A DNA stretch of 64,000 nucleotides from Antrodiella citrinella (lineage: Eukaryota; Basidiomycota; Agaricomycetes; Polyporales; Steccherinaceae): the NCBI GenBank assembly GCA_004802725.1, contig SGPM01000097.1, forward strand, positions 19,327 through 83,326. Direction: 5' to 3'. The position numbers and the translations under genes were made by a program. Positions 24,831 through 37,604 of the stretch are shown in pieces; positions within the stretch are counted from its first letter, which is position 1; each line of letters starts with the position of its first letter. Below the pieces are notes generated by a model. That model had not been told where the DNA came from, did no database searches, and was given only the letters and a program-made list of their open reading frames with translations.

Positions 24831-27800
24831 ATGCATACGCCGGATCGTCTAGAGTCTCTCGAGAAGACAGTCGACGCGCTCTCAAAGACGGTCACCGCGA
24901 GCTTTCAAGATATCCAAGCGGCTTTGAATCTCATCTTATCTCGTATCGATCTGGAGAGTCGTCTCGATGTGAGAATTTCAATTTGCACCTTCACTTCAGA
25001 ATTATCACCGACCATAAGATACGATTCTTGTTCGTCTTTAGCAACATATTGGGCCAGAGAAAGAAGTTGATCTCGGACACGACTCGAAGGTGTCTGTATC
25101 TGGGTTCGTAGACGCAGGTGTGCGAGTTGGGCGGCAGTCGCCAGCTCAGCAGTCACCGAAGACAAAGTCGCGTCGTGAGGAGTCTGAAGCTTTTTTGTTT
25201 GAGGCAGACGCAAGATTGGTGCGTAAATCATTTTATTTTCATGTTTTATGGTTAATGAGTCCGCGCACAGTGTTACAATGGTTCGGACGGAGAACTGGTC
25301 ATCGCGTCTGAAACGTTCGTATCGGAACCGTCAAGCTCCCTACTCCATACAAAGACTCCGGAAGCTGTGACAGATATCCCATCGATGGTATGTTCATAAT
25401 CTAATTCTTTGCTTTCGCATGCTGAATGCTTACTGTTTCTGCTGGAAATAGTCGGACGTCCAACTCTCATCGCCACTTTCGGACCTTTCAATCAGACTCA
25501 CGCACACCCCGCGTCCTAGTGAAGCACTTTCTGTCAATCTTGACTCTCTTCGTGCGGCTTCTGAAGTACAGCATCCCATATCCGACCAACGTCATAACGT
25601 CACTGTTGGTCCCGCTGCGACCGAGCATGCTGAGGAAGGACACGAAGACCAGAGACACAACACTGACGCAGCTCCCCATTTGAGAACAATAGTCCCTTCT
25701 ACAATTGGCCCTCTTACAACTCGACAAGCCGCTAAGAGGAAGGCAAACGATGACGCGTCTTTACTTCGTGCCAAACGCTCGAGAACACTCCCGTACGCAT
25801 ATGTGCTAGTCGACCGTCCCGGGCCCTTTCGGTCGAAGTCCGGTGGCCCTCGCATCGCTGCTGTCAATCAGTTTCCACACCCTCAAATAACGACGACGCA
25901 TCAAGAAGACGATTTCAACATGACTCAGCAAGAAGGCAGGGTGGAAGTTAGTATGAGGACAGACTCGGAAGAAGCGGAAGTCAATATCGACGTCGCATTC
26001 GGGTTGGACTCCATGCCTGAGCTCACTGATTCGGATATTGAACCAGATGTGGTTGAAGGGCAAGCGGGTGTACGTGCTGACGGGCCTTCCGTTGAACGGA
26101 GCTCGGGTGTCCATCGCGATGCTCTGCTCACTCCTCGGCAGAACTTCGACTTCATGCAGGAGAACACGCCGCCCGAGATGTCTATAACTGTGGAGCTTCG
26201 GCCCTCTGTTTCTGGCGCCGTCGACGAGCGAAGCAGCGAGCTTGCCACGCACAACTCGACGGGCGAGGTTGAATCTCCCAGAGAGAATCCTAAACTCGCA
26301 GAGCATTCTTCGTTGAATGCTAGTAACATCATCGACGCAACCAGACCGTCAGCAGGGCTTGCTGTGAGTGAAGATTCTCATTGTTTTCGATATTGCTCTA
26401 CAGTACGACGCTGAGTCGTCTTTCAGCTCGTGACCCCAACAATGCATCAAGAGTTGCGCGATACTACACCGATTGCTGGACCATCTGGATACGTGACATC
26501 ATCAGAACATCCGTTCGTTCAGGAGCCACAGGTCCAAGCCCAAGCACTCAGTGGTTTGGAGCAGACAGCTCTGACCCCGAATAATGTACGCCTGTTTGCA
26601 TTTACGCATGTCTCGCATTGACATTTTGATACTATAGGACCACACTGCGCATCTTACAACATCCAGCGGGGCTCAGGAGACGAATGACAACGTGTCATGT
26701 CGCGGCACGATTCAGATCCCTAACTCCACCCCCAACTCTCTGTCCGAACGCTGCGCTGCGCTTTCAGGAACGAACAACGCCGCTGATGAAGAGCAGAAAC
26801 TGGAGCTGGTCAGACCGAAAGGTCGTTCTCGCAAAAGTGCTGACTCCCGCTCGGCCACCGGGACTCCCGATATCAATATGCGTTGGATGTCTGCGGATCT
26901 CCCAGTACGTTCTCACCATGTCATCGTAGACACCATAATGTTGATTGTCCATCAGGAAAGCCCAGCTATGAATTACTACCATTCACCACCACCTAGTGCG
27001 GATGCTGGGACTTCCAGCCTAACCATCAGCGTTGCTGGGTCATCTGGGATACTCATGAATGGAGCAGTAGCACCAAGTGTGTGTGATCGTCAGGGCAAAC
27101 CACATGCCTACGTCACACAGGCTGGTTCGTGTCAAGTCAACCCTCCGAACACCGTATGTCCAGTCTCAGTGTGAAGTCGTACCTGCTCTGACGAGACGAT
27201 GAAGAGTCTCGCTCCTAGCAGATATATTCCTGGCCAGTGGGGCCATCCGCCGAGCGCGATGAACCTCAGAATGAATCAGCCTGCTGGTCCCGGTCCCTAC
27301 ACACAGGGATGGAAACCACTTGAGCCCTTAGATAGTGGAAGTGTCAAGCTGTTGGTCGGGCTTCCCGATCTCATTCAACGCAAGCGTTCAGCGAGCAGCG
27401 CATCGTCTGCTTCAGCCGCAGACATACATAACATGCCGTCGGTCATTCCCGTACGTCTCAGACCGGAAGCGCTTGTCGTTGCAACTCACACTGACCCGTA
27501 CGTTAGCGAGTTGTCCCGACATTGTCTGCTCATGCGTCGCCCATCGCTACATCGATGGCAGGATCTTCGACCCCATGGCCGGGTGTGACTCCATCTGTAC
27601 ATTGCTCCTTTTGTCTAGTCGTTTCATTTAAAGTTGAGCGACATGTGTCTAGGTTCAAATATCCCTCCTTTCTTCACCGACGGTTGGACCTTCAACTGGA
27701 CCGTGGATGACTCGAACGATATCTGTACGTGTACGTCATGTGCTAGCGTTCATCGTGACCATTGACTGCGAAGAGTAGGCTCAGGTGCAAGCCGAACCCG

Positions 27801-30410
27801 TTGCACGAGATTCTGGGTTCGATCAGAGTCACCAAGCTCAACTACCAGATAACGTGTGTCCGTTTCTCTATATTATGATGGAAATGCACTAATGCAACTA
27901 TGAAGAGCCATGGTAATACTAGGCCTCAAGGAGATTACCCTTTCATTGTTCCGAACGGAGTGCTCGAGCGCCTGACATTCGTACCAACCTTCCCCGTGAC
28001 ACTCGACCCTGCAATTCGTTCAGTTACTGTGGACCGCGCGTACATGCGCGCCCACTTCCATTGCTCCACTCGCTCTCTATACACCTCTGAAGAGTTTGTG
28101 TTTCCAAACCCGCAAATGAACCCAGAGGTTCCAAGAGTTCCTGGCCATCCTGGCTTGTTTTGTCGTGCAGTGAACTTTGTGCCGTGGGAGAACAAGTTGG
28201 TCAAGGTGCTTGTAAAGCAGGCAACGTACAAGTGGCTCTATTTGGGAAACTATCAGTCTGCTCGAGTTCGATCGCTCTCTCGGAGTGAGTTTTCCGAGTT
28301 GCCACCGATGGTGCGTCTTCTGTGCATGTGCTCGTGGATATGACGAGAATAATTGTTGATATTATCCTTTCGGCAGATCCAGAACAGCTGGGCGACGTAC
28401 ATCTTGTCTATGAAGGACCGCCCCTACGTGGAACTTCGAGCGAGGATATCTCTGCGCCAACAGCACGGACGAGAAGTGTCACAGGAAGAGCTAAATAGCG
28501 TGTTAGCGACGTCAAAAACGTTCGACGACTTGCGACCCGAGGTCATCTTGGAAGCATACAGATCTGGGCATCACGTAAGTCTATACTCAGGCTGTTCTGC
28601 GCGAGATGCACGCTAGAAAGTGACGACTCTTCATCGCGATTCACAGATGCTACATGTGTGGAAGCTGTGGTGTGTAAGCTACGACGAAGCCTTTCAGCGT
28701 CAGCTAGCGCAGGAATTTCCTGTGTGGGTGAAGCCACCGTCGAAGAAGAGAAATGCGTCGACGATGCCAGCGCCAATTTTGACACATCGCGGAGTGGGCG
28801 GAGTTGAAGAAAACTCACCGGAAACAAGTCCGAGAGATATTCGTGATGATTTGTTCCCTACAGGACTTTCGTCTCCATCAATCGGGCAACATCCAGTCCA
28901 GTCCACTGAGTCCAGTCTTCCTGCTTGGACGCACAAGGTGAACACATACATACTATATCACCATCACGGCTGCTGACCTATTGGCTAGCCTGCTGCTGAG
29001 CGTTCATCCTCAGTCCGCGATCGCCGTGAAGGTCCGCCAAATTTTCGACGAGATGTAGATTGGAGCACAGGGTGGCATAGACGCTCTCGCAGTGTCAGCC
29101 AGGAGAGACAGATCAACGAACACGAAGATGAGGAGGAGCAGGAGCAGGAGCATGAGGAGGAACGGGTGTCTCATTCTGATGCAAATGCGGAGAACAGGCA
29201 GGCACAATCTTTGAATATCAGTCCTTCGGCGACCTTACGCACTTCGAGCTCTCTAGTGGCGACCCAAGCACCATATTTTCCTCATTCCCTTCCTGACATG
29301 CCAGTGTCGTTTCCAACCATCCGTCCTCCGAATCCTCCCCGTTCCAGAACGATAATCGGTTCACCGAGCTCTCAGCAGTCAACGCAAGCACACACAATTC
29401 CACAATGCGAACCACACAGAATGCAACCACCACTTCCTTCTTCGTCGTACACTTATCATCAAGAGCGATGTTCAGAATATAATGGGAGAAAGTCGGGAGA
29501 ACAGGCAAGGGACAGGGTGGGACCGGCTCGTAATATCCCCTCTCCCCGTGTCCTGGCAGCGACTTCTTCATCCGTCGAGCATTCGCAAGAGAGATACCCT
29601 CAGTCGCACGACGCAAGGATTCTCCCTTCGTACCCGTATGATTACGAACTATGGATAGATGCGCAGAGCCCGATATCGCAATCCGATTGGGATGCAGAGG
29701 ACATGAGCTCACCATCTCCGAGTGCAAGTGTCAGTCCTCTGACTCCCCCTCGCGAGCTTGCGTCGGTAGAAGGATCTCCTAAACGCTCAAGAGCGCGCAC
29801 CGTTCTGGAGGACAAGATACGCAAGATGCAGCACCCAGGGCTTCCTCCTCCGTCTTATATGCATGATTATAAGCAACGTTTGGCGTACGACTCGGACACG
29901 AATGCGCGTAGGGTTAGCGGTGAGAAGGGGAAAGAACAGGAGAAGCGAGTGTCCCAAGCTGGAGGAGAGGCAGAAGATAGGCGGGCTCCGTCTCAGATCA
30001 CCATCCGTTTCAATCCTCGCTCTCGGGCAGAAGTAGNAGACTGTGCTCAGCCAAAGGGCCCCAAACCCCTGCAGGGTGACTTCCACCCGCACCCCAGCAG
30101 CGGCCAAGCGTTCAGTACTGTTCAGCCTCTTCGACCACCAGGCCCCGGGTCGAAGAGCACAAACCCTAGTCCGAAAGTCGACCGTCCGAGGGTGCAGCAC
30201 CCGAGGCCCCCTCCTCCGTCGTACAAGTACAATCACGAGCGATACCCGGCGTATAATGCGAATGCACAGAGGATAGGGCTGGAACATGTGCGCTATACGC
30301 TCGAGCCAGAGGATAGCTCAGGTAAGAGGATGTCGTACTATCGGCCTAGGACACATCATTATCCGGCGAAAGACTCGGACCCGGGCTACTGGCCTGCACC
30401 TGAGGCCTGA
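24831..30410 (+). CDS. DUF6697-domain protein with disordered repeat tail
   Basis: This is a multi-exon Agaricomycete protein of unknown function. Exon 1 (24831-24968) encodes a coiled coil (RLESLEKTVDALSKTVTASF). Exons from 25042, 25271, 25452, 26427 and beyond keep frame through GT-AG introns and encode a Ser/Thr/Pro-rich disordered region with a basic RQAAKRKANDD patch and acidic DSDIEPDVVE. The only folded part is at about 27908-28720: FIVPNGVLERLTFVP, EVPRVPGHPGLFCR, YKWLYLGNYQSARV, then a helical part with VWKLWCVSYDEAF. I assign this to DUF6697 from the P-G-x-PGL-F/W and K-W-x-Y-x-G-Y patterns. The tail carries a three-fold PPSY repeat and an acidic EDEEEQEQEHEEE run, and ends WPAPEA at 30410. 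One N lies at 30037. Whether 24831 and 30410 belong to one transcript is inferred from frame continuity. Confidence 0.72.
29415..30275 (+). repeat. Three-copy PPSY-type protein repeat
   Basis: Three units of about 30 residues, at 29415-29486, 29820-29912 and 30186-30275, share the pattern Met/Val-Gln-x-Pro, Pro/Ser-Ser-Tyr, an aromatic or basic pair, Arg, then Tyr-Asn/Asp. Units two and three are closest. PPxY-like motifs suit WW-domain binding, but that is speculation. Confidence 0.65.
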
Positions 30411-30756
30411 TGCGTCTATGACGACTCAATAGAACGAGGGTGGACCACGAGTCTGAGAGAACCGTAGCATACCATTTACTGGACACATAATAACGAGGAA
30501 TTGACAAGCTGGTATCATGGAGGATAAGGACTACCCTTCAACCTGGTGCCTTCCATCTGACGAGCATCGCTGTCCTTGAGGTTTCCTCAGTGGCAGCTAC
30601 GTATGAGAGTGTTCAAGTTGCAAAATGAAGGGACGGCGAGCTGTGTACTGGCATCAAGTAGGATAAGATGATTACACGATAGACGCACAGAAGTTCAATA
30701 CTCAAATCGTGAAAAAAATGTACAGTAGTACTCCGAGCACACTCCACGCTTGGATG
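30411..30756. other. Intergenic region
   Basis: This is the 3' flank of the DUF6697 gene up to the edge of the inverted-repeat arm. No gene is recognised. Confidence 0.45.
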
Positions 30757-31004
30757 GCAATACGTTTGTGTTATGTACTTATTTGAGTCCTCAGTCATGT
30801 AGACCAGATTGTGGCGTCTGAGGCTCATGACCAATCGTAAGTGCATCGTTTCTAGAAGACGATTTTCACGTCAACTGCCCAATTTACATCAGTTGGTACA
30901 TGGTATACAATATATTTCTATGTCGTCCCCGAACTGCTATCATACTGTACAGCCTGAGTGTCCGCCTAAGGTCGAAGCCCGTCACCCAGGCCCTGGGCCC
31001 GACT

Positions 31005-32115
31005 TCATGAGGTCGCAGGTTGCTTCGGGATGACCGCAGCAAGCCAATCGCGTACTTCACTCAATTCCTTATCACATACTGTATGCACCATCTCAGGATA
31101 GCGGTGCACAGACAGCCCGATGGGCTTGCCCGTTGTTCCCTCAGACACTTCCTTCACGCCGATCTGGGTCTTCAAAAAGTCGACTGGTGGAGGAGGCTTG
31201 TCAGAAGACGGTCAAAGAGGTTCAGTGTAAATGACGGAGGGAAACCACGTACTCGAGTTGATAGCGTATTCGAACTTGACCAGAGGATCTTTCTCGCCGT
31301 GGCCCCAGAAGATCGGGAGTTCTGTTACATGGTCGTTGATCATCTAGGCAACACAGACACATGTCAGCACAAAGGCCAAGCTCATACACAGCAAGCAATC
31401 GGATGATGTGTGTGTGCACAGGCCCCTCACCGAGGCGATCCTATCACGCAACGGCAGCCTCCCGCTCAACGCAATGATCCCCGCCAGCTTCTCCTTGATC
31501 GTGAGACCCGTCAGAAGGCTCATCGTCGCGCCCTGGCTGAACCCGCCCAGGACGACAGGGACAGAAGGTCCTTCCGCGGTGATGAGGTTTGTGAGGGCAC
31601 GCACGGTGGCGAGCATGCCTTCGGCGTCATGCGTGCTAGGGTCGTCAATCGTCTCGAAGGAGACGATGTCATACCTTAGTTATATCGTAAGCAAGAAAGC
31701 GGTGAGATGTGAATAGTAGAACATGTAGGCGAACTATAGATTGTACCTACCAGGAAGGCATCCGACTACCTCCGTTCCCTGTGATAGGTATGGTCGGGCT
31801 GCGAATCCAGCCAGTCATTCGTACACGCCATATCCCTGCAAGCCGGTATGCAAGACTCACGCGTGCGGCAGGATCCACTTGATATGGTTCAAACGAGGAT
31901 CGCGGCTGAACTCAGCCATCGTCTCTTGCCATCCATGACCGGAATCTCCGAGACCCTGTATCAGAAATCCGTGATCGATGTTTAGGAAATTGTGAGCGTC
32001 GGAGGTGTGGCAAAAGTTGAAACTGGAAGCGTAGACATACGTGGACGAAAATAACGGTCGCAGTATGCTCCCCTTGCGCGGGTACCGTTATGAACTTGGG
32101 AGTGAAATCAGTCAT
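31005..32115 (-). CDS. Acyl-protein thioesterase 1-like hydrolase, copy 2
   Basis: This is an alpha/beta-hydrolase of the acyl-protein thioesterase family, predicted to depalmitoylate cytosolic proteins. It has the same six-exon structure as the copy at 7114-8241: MTDFTPKF start at 32115, ATVIFVH joined to GLGDSGHGWQETMAEF, then ILPHAP, GNGGSRMPSW, Ser in GGFSQGA, Asp in GHGEKDPLV and His in PEMVHTV, ending KQPATS. It lacks the seven-residue insertion of copy 1 and keeps the family-typical PHAP and GNGG residues, so it looks like the more conserved copy. The intron before the YDI exon ends CTAAG rather than CTCAG but is still a usable AG. Its promoter has the CACGTG site at 32223. Confidence 0.92.
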
Positions 32116-32215
32116 GATTACTGTAAGCACTTGTTGGTCGGTCGGTCACCGGTCAGTGGCAGCTTCAGCCTTGAACTCACTGCCTTGCCAGTGGAGCTGA
32201 GCGCTACATCTTTGA

Positions 32216-32252
32216 TGTCAAACACGTGACCGTGTCGCGGTCGTGTCGGCGC
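32216..32252 (-). promoter_or_regulatory. GCGCC...CACGTG promoter module (thioesterase copy 2)
   Basis: Read on the minus strand, GCGCC is followed by GGTCACGTGTTTGACATC with nearly the same spacing as at 6984-7026 and 10507-10547. It lies about 110 bp upstream of the start codon. Confidence 0.38.
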
Positions 32253-32466
32253 TTATACAGATCCAAACTTTAAGCTTTAACCACCATCTTGCATGAACAT
32301 ATCAATATTGTTTGAAGATCCCTGGCCATCTGGTAAGTCCACTAAACAAAACCCTAGCTTTGATCATTCTGTTTTCAAAAGAGATTCGTGCCGGTCATAG
32401 GCGACTGTCCGAGTCCGAGTCCCACTGCTGGCACTGGACCTAGCACAACAGCAGCTTCGACTCCGA

Positions 32467-34420
32467 GTGATGTCAAATGCCGCTGCCAGCGACTCGCAGC
32501 ATGACACAGTGGACTTATCCTCTGTGGACTGGGAAGAGATTGCGATCTATAATGCTACAAGCGTGGCCGCATGGATTCTCTACTTGCATCAGCGGGAGCG
32601 TCCAGAAGTGAGACAGCTTCTGAGAGCCATATCCGCAGGACTCGGACTCGGAGACGAAAACTCTGGCGGGATTAAGCATCGATGGAATGTTTACTTGCAC
32701 AGCAATTTTCCTTCAGTTTTGATGAGCATTGCTTCGGAGGTGGGTATGTTGTCCGAAGAACCGGGCGCATTCAAGGTGAGAGCCATAATATCAATGTTAG
32801 TATGGCAAAAAAGCCTCATGTCTTCGTCGTGCAGGGTCTCCATTACAGTCTTGAAGTCTTATGCTATCTGTCATGCTTTCTGGACAAACTTTATGATCAG
32901 CTCTCGGACCGTGCTACCTCGAAACAGGCTAATGACACCGTGCGCGGTCTTGTCGACAGGATGGACCCCTTCTACAGAGCTATGTGGAGGAATCGTCATT
33001 TGATACCCACAGATCCATCTTGGATGAGCGATAATTCAAAATATCTTCATACGGAGCTCCGTGGCTTCTGCGAAGGTTCCTGCTCTGTAGTTGGTAGGCT
33101 GGTGGACATGTATTCGTCGCAGTTGTGAGTGTAAGAATTGAAGGTCCCATAGGCACAACCACTCATCGCGATAGAATAGTGGACGACCCCCGACTCTCTC
33201 CACGTGCGCGGCCCATTTCCTCTTGTATTCGTGGACACACGGTTGGCTTCGGCGCAGTCGGGACATGTATGTTCGCATGTCCTTACACAAGATGATGACC
33301 GCGGATGAAGTAGGCATCCATGCGTTCATTGAAGAAGTCATCGCATCAACGACTATTTTCTACAACGCATCTTGGAGAAGTTCAATCACTCCTTGCGAGA
33401 CGACCGAGTGGTGAGTGGGGACGCTTTCATGGTCAGCGATCTGTGTATCACAGTCCTCACCCACGTGACGGGAGACCTCTCCGCAGTCCGTCGCACTGGC
33501 GGTCCATCGATGCCAACGAGCCTGATTCCCAGCTTGCTGCTGTTGTTGTCAGAGGCAAATCTGCAGCTCAAAGTACGCTGATCTAGCCAGGGAAGCGGTG
33601 ACAATGCTGCTGCAAGCGCTGACGTGAGTGGATTTCCTCGAGTCTCGCTCCCTTGTGACTCACTTGATAGATAAACCTGCAGATCAGCCGGTGACGATTC
33701 TCAAAATGTCGTCTACGATCAATTTTCACGTTGAACAACCTCGCGATATTCAAATACACTGTTTTGCACGATGTGGTTCACTGCGCCAATGTCGTGCCTG
33801 CCCGCTGCAAGTGTAGACTCTCGTTTGATGGTGTTCCACATCTCAACTCGAATCCGCAAGGGGTCTCGTTCAATATTTTCACCCTACTGCTTGGATGTAC
33901 TCGTGCTGCATCCAGACGTCACCATGATAGCACTACCGAACATCTACGGCGCGCGGGATCACGGGTCTGGCACGATACACTGGTAGCTCTCCTCGCCATC
34001 CAAACGAACGGAGACTCCAACCGCGCCGAAATGAGAAACACACTTGTGAAAGCTTTGCAGGAATATGGCGACCTCTTTGGCTGGAAAGGAGATGTCCGGG
34101 TACCGAGTATCGCGAGCCAGCCTTCTACTCCCAGCAATGAAGCACGATATTGGAAGATCGAGAAGCAATGTTTTTCGAACGCGTGCGCGTGTTCTGCGCA
34201 CCCCGCGTCGCATCGAATGCGTGTGTGCAAAGGATGCTTCCGGTTTTTGTATTGTAGTCGGCGGGTGCCAGCAGTCGTGAGTTGCGTTGTTGCCAAACAC
34301 CCTCAGGCTCAGTGCTTAAGCTGATATCATTCTTACGGCGAAATGGAGTTTGGAACGCTGGCCATCGGGTCAACTGCAGATCGCTCACCTAGTTATTCCT
34401 CAGATGGGACCATCAGGACA
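32467..34420 (+). pseudogene. MYND-type zinc finger protein, probably frameshifted
   Basis: The N-terminal part (32467-33127) is open: WEEIAIYNATSVAAWILYL, then, after a GT-AG intron, GLHYSLEVLCYLSCFLDKLY and further helices, the architecture of Agaricomycete MYND-finger proteins of unknown function. Around 33340 the frame must shift to continue into YFLQRILEKFNHSLRDD. The MYND finger itself at 34165-34400 reads CACSAHPASHRMRVCKGC then LYCSRR, but the following CQQS lies one base out of frame, and the final GHRVNC is in yet another frame. Cys/His zinc ligands are therefore present but scattered over frames. Two or more single-base shifts point to a pseudogene; a sequencing error in the GGCGGG run is possible for one of them. 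Confidence 0.65.
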
Positions 34421-34429
34421 AAGACGAAA

Positions 34430-35072
34430 TCAGACGAGGGACGAGAGAAGACGAAGTCTACACGAACAGGTCACGGGCGAACATAGGTGCTTATCGTGAC
34501 TGGAGGCTCTGTCCGTACTCAGTTATTAACAGTGGAGGCTTGACAACGCGGTATGTGGGATTCAGATTTTCTCGCTGTTGGGACTCGCTAACTCAGCAAC
34601 CTTATCTAGCCCAGGCTATTGGTATCATTCGCGCAGCTGTAGGATGTGTAATTGGGAGGTACTCGCTTAGGAGTATGATGCCTTCATCGCAGTCTGAACC
34701 GCGCACTGTGTCATCTGCCCTTGTGTCCATGTGGGATTCTGGTCCGGAATTCACTCACACACACACTCTCGCACGCTCGCTCACCAACATGTCCGAATTT
34801 GAGGGAAGCATACTAGTCGCCTTGCGTCTCGCCGGAGCCTCGCAAAAAAAATCACTATGAACAGCTGTAGCACGCGGGTATAATATAATCCAGCGACACA
34901 GACGAGGATACGAAACAGAATGATGGAGGGGGGTAAGGCGTGCAATACACACGATGTAGATCGCAGTGGACGCAACCCCCGGGAATACATAGTGAAACAT
35001 GGCACCGCGGTGGCGATTGAATACTCACGCGCAAGAGTACAGCTGAAGCGCTCACTGACATACCACAGGCAG
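34430..35072. other. Intergenic region
   Basis: No gene is recognised. A short CA/CT microsatellite-like run (acacacacactc) occurs near 34757. Confidence 0.4.
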
Positions 35073-36976
35073 TCAAGAGTGAGGGTATCCTTTCGTTGAC
35101 TCCTGGTAGCGGCCGTGACCGTCTTCTCTGCAGACGAAAGGATCTGAGGTCACAGTGTCGGCGCCATTGGGAGAGTCGCCCTTGACGACCTTCGGTGGCT
35201 CCAGTTTGTAGACTTCAATTTGTCGGGGCTACGTGTCCATGAGCACGCATAACGAACGAGTAGAACGCATCACTACTCACAGTCGGAGCACGCATTTCAA
35301 GCTCCTCGTCTGTAGAGGGTAATCTTTTGGCGGTGTGCGTTTGACGTAGGAGTTCTCGCGCGTTCAGCCTATTAACGTTCAGTTCAGCCATATGACCACA
35401 ATTCGAGCGTATATTTGATACTCACGTTCCCATGAGCGAGTTGGCGTACACTGTCGGAATCGTGACGAGACAGACGTGTCAGTATGCAGGACGGGGAGAG
35501 ATAGCGCACGGCGTACAATTACTGCAGATCTGGAAAAATCCGACGAATAGCAGGCTCGACTTGATAAAGACGAACTGTGAAGTATGCGTCAGCGCGATGA
35601 ATGAAGACGGAAGTATTCTACGCCGTACAGTGAGGATGGTCACGATGGAGCACAACCTGTCAAGGTCAAAGAACGAGTAAGCTGTAATATCAAACTCATC
35701 GCTACTCAATGACTCACATAGTGATCATGCCGCTGTTGACACAGTAGGCCATCAGCACATGCAACATATCGTCGGTACTAGATATAGTCAGGGTCCGCAA
35801 GTGAACACCACTGTCAATAGATCGACACACCTTCTGAAACCGGTCTTGCTCTTCCATAAGTAGTGGATCATGGAAGAGGCGATCATGACATCGAGAGACG
35901 ACATGAGTGCAAGCCCCCCGACGACGGAGTACTGGATATCCGAGTCCACAATCAGGTTTGATGTTCACATTCAAATGCGATGCTAGGCTCTGCGAGACTT
36001 ACGAAGGCCTTGCGGACGCTGCGGAACTCGGTCCACGATTCGTACTTGAACAGAAGTGCGGTTGAGGTGAATACGTCGGCTGGATAAGTATTCAGCATAA
36101 AGTGTGGCACGATGGGATTGATGAGGACGTACCGATGAGAGCGAGCAGGGTTAGCGACTTGACGAAGTTATCAGCGCCACCTCCGAGTCGTCGTCGAGAT
36201 GTGATGACAAGACAAATGGACTCACCAATATCAGAGTCATTATACGATTTCTACCGCTGACTGACGAGAGAATGAACAACTGCTATTGGCGAGTGAAGTG
36301 GCGACAGCTTACGGATGTATATCCTCCGAATATACAAGCTAGACCAGGAAGAATTGAGATCTTGTTGACTACATAGTACGGGATACGTACCTTTGCACAA
36401 AAGCGACGATGAACATCTGCAGCGAGTAGATCAGACGGGTGAACGCTTAGGGTACGAGAATACCTACCTGGGAGTGCAGCAAGGCCTGAAACAGACGCGT
36501 CGTCAACTACCTCAGCAATAGCAATGACGACGGCTACTTACTACGGAGCTCCTGAAAATTGAGTACGTGAGAGGTGAGTTAAATAGAAGGGACAGAGGTA
36601 TGTACCAGACGATGCGGTCGATGCCTCCGACGTTACCGAAGTCGTCGATGATGAAGCCGTAAATCATATGCGCCATAGCTATAGCGTGAAATGTTTCTCC
36701 TACGCTGAGCTCACCCGGGCCAGCGTTAGGCGTGTAGATCAGAGAGAAACGCTGGGTACTTACGCAATACACGTCACACAGAGCTTCAGATAAAGGTTAT
36801 CCTTGCTGCAGTTCATGGCATACACGTATGTTTGCGCGATGAAGATACCATATAAGCTACGGAAACCGGTGTCAGACAGACAACATGAATCTAGGTAGCG
36901 CAGCTCACACAAGGGCTACGAGCGTTCCGAGGGTATAGCCTCCAAGAATCTTCTGAATGGTTGGGAGCGCATTCAT
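35073..36976 (-). CDS. DUF6534-type seven-transmembrane protein
   Basis: This is a membrane protein of a family expanded in Agaricomycetes, with no assigned function. It has many small exons. The start MNALPTIQKILGGYTLGTLVAL at 36976 gives helix one, joined to LYGIFIAQTYVYAMN, then CSKDNLYLKLCVTCIA and MAHMIYGFIIDDFGNVGGIDRIVW, and short exons such as ALLHSQMFIVAFVQR that form the central helices. The family's C-terminal signature is recognisable as VYANSLMGT joined to LNARELLRQ (compare N-x-LMATLNAR). The protein ends in a soluble tail, IEVYKLEPPKVVKG to STKGYPHS. Exon borders in the middle part (35700-36500) are only approximate. A decayed relative lies at 657-1564. Confidence 0.72.
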
Positions 36977-37604
36977 GATGTGAACAGGACCAGGTCGTGG
37001 GGTGTAAGAGTGAAAGACACTGACATCCAGGTCACTGCGCCTTTTGTAGAAGAAAACAGAGCGGCGTGATCGTTGCTCAAGCTAGATAGACTGTAACAAA
37101 CGTCGTTGGAATGCAAGCTTCTCAGTTTGCTTTACGCAGTCGCGGTCGCGGCGGACCCGGATTCGTATTCACAGTTTCCATGCTAGTGACGGCGTTCTCA
37201 TACACCATCCGTGGCGTCAGTACATGGGACCGACGTGAAGCTGATGGTAGTCAGTTGAACGCAAACACATCAAGGTGCAGATATGTATTGATCGTACAGC
37301 TCCTTTGAGATATTATCAGCATGCATAGGTGAGGGGAGTCTCACTTACGGTCTCGCTGGCATCATCAACGATGATCTCAGAAGATACAATGAGTGTCGCA
37401 GAAACATACGACTGCCAGAGATTTCATTCGCGGCGTTGGCAGGATATCATGTCCCGCCACATGGCGTACGACTAGCATGGGGACGCGTGGGAAAAAGCGA
37501 GCGGCGCGTTGTGTGGTTGTGTTTGGCGTGCATTGTGTTGTTGGCCGCGATGAGTGAACGCGCTTCTCCCCTGGACCACGACCATCCGTCCGTCGCTGCC
37601 GACC
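36977..37604. other. Divergent promoter region
   Basis: This lies between the DUF6534 gene and the Bqt4-like gene. A plus-strand frame at 37111-37308 has no recognisable features. I see nothing else. Confidence 0.4.

Larger units (their letters stand above)
30757..32252 (-). repeat. Inverted duplication, right arm
   Basis: Reverse-oriented copy of 6985-8495 covering the thioesterase gene, its 3' flank and its promoter module. The junction at 30757 (GCAATACGTTTGTG on the plus strand) mirrors the break at 8495. Confidence 0.88.
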
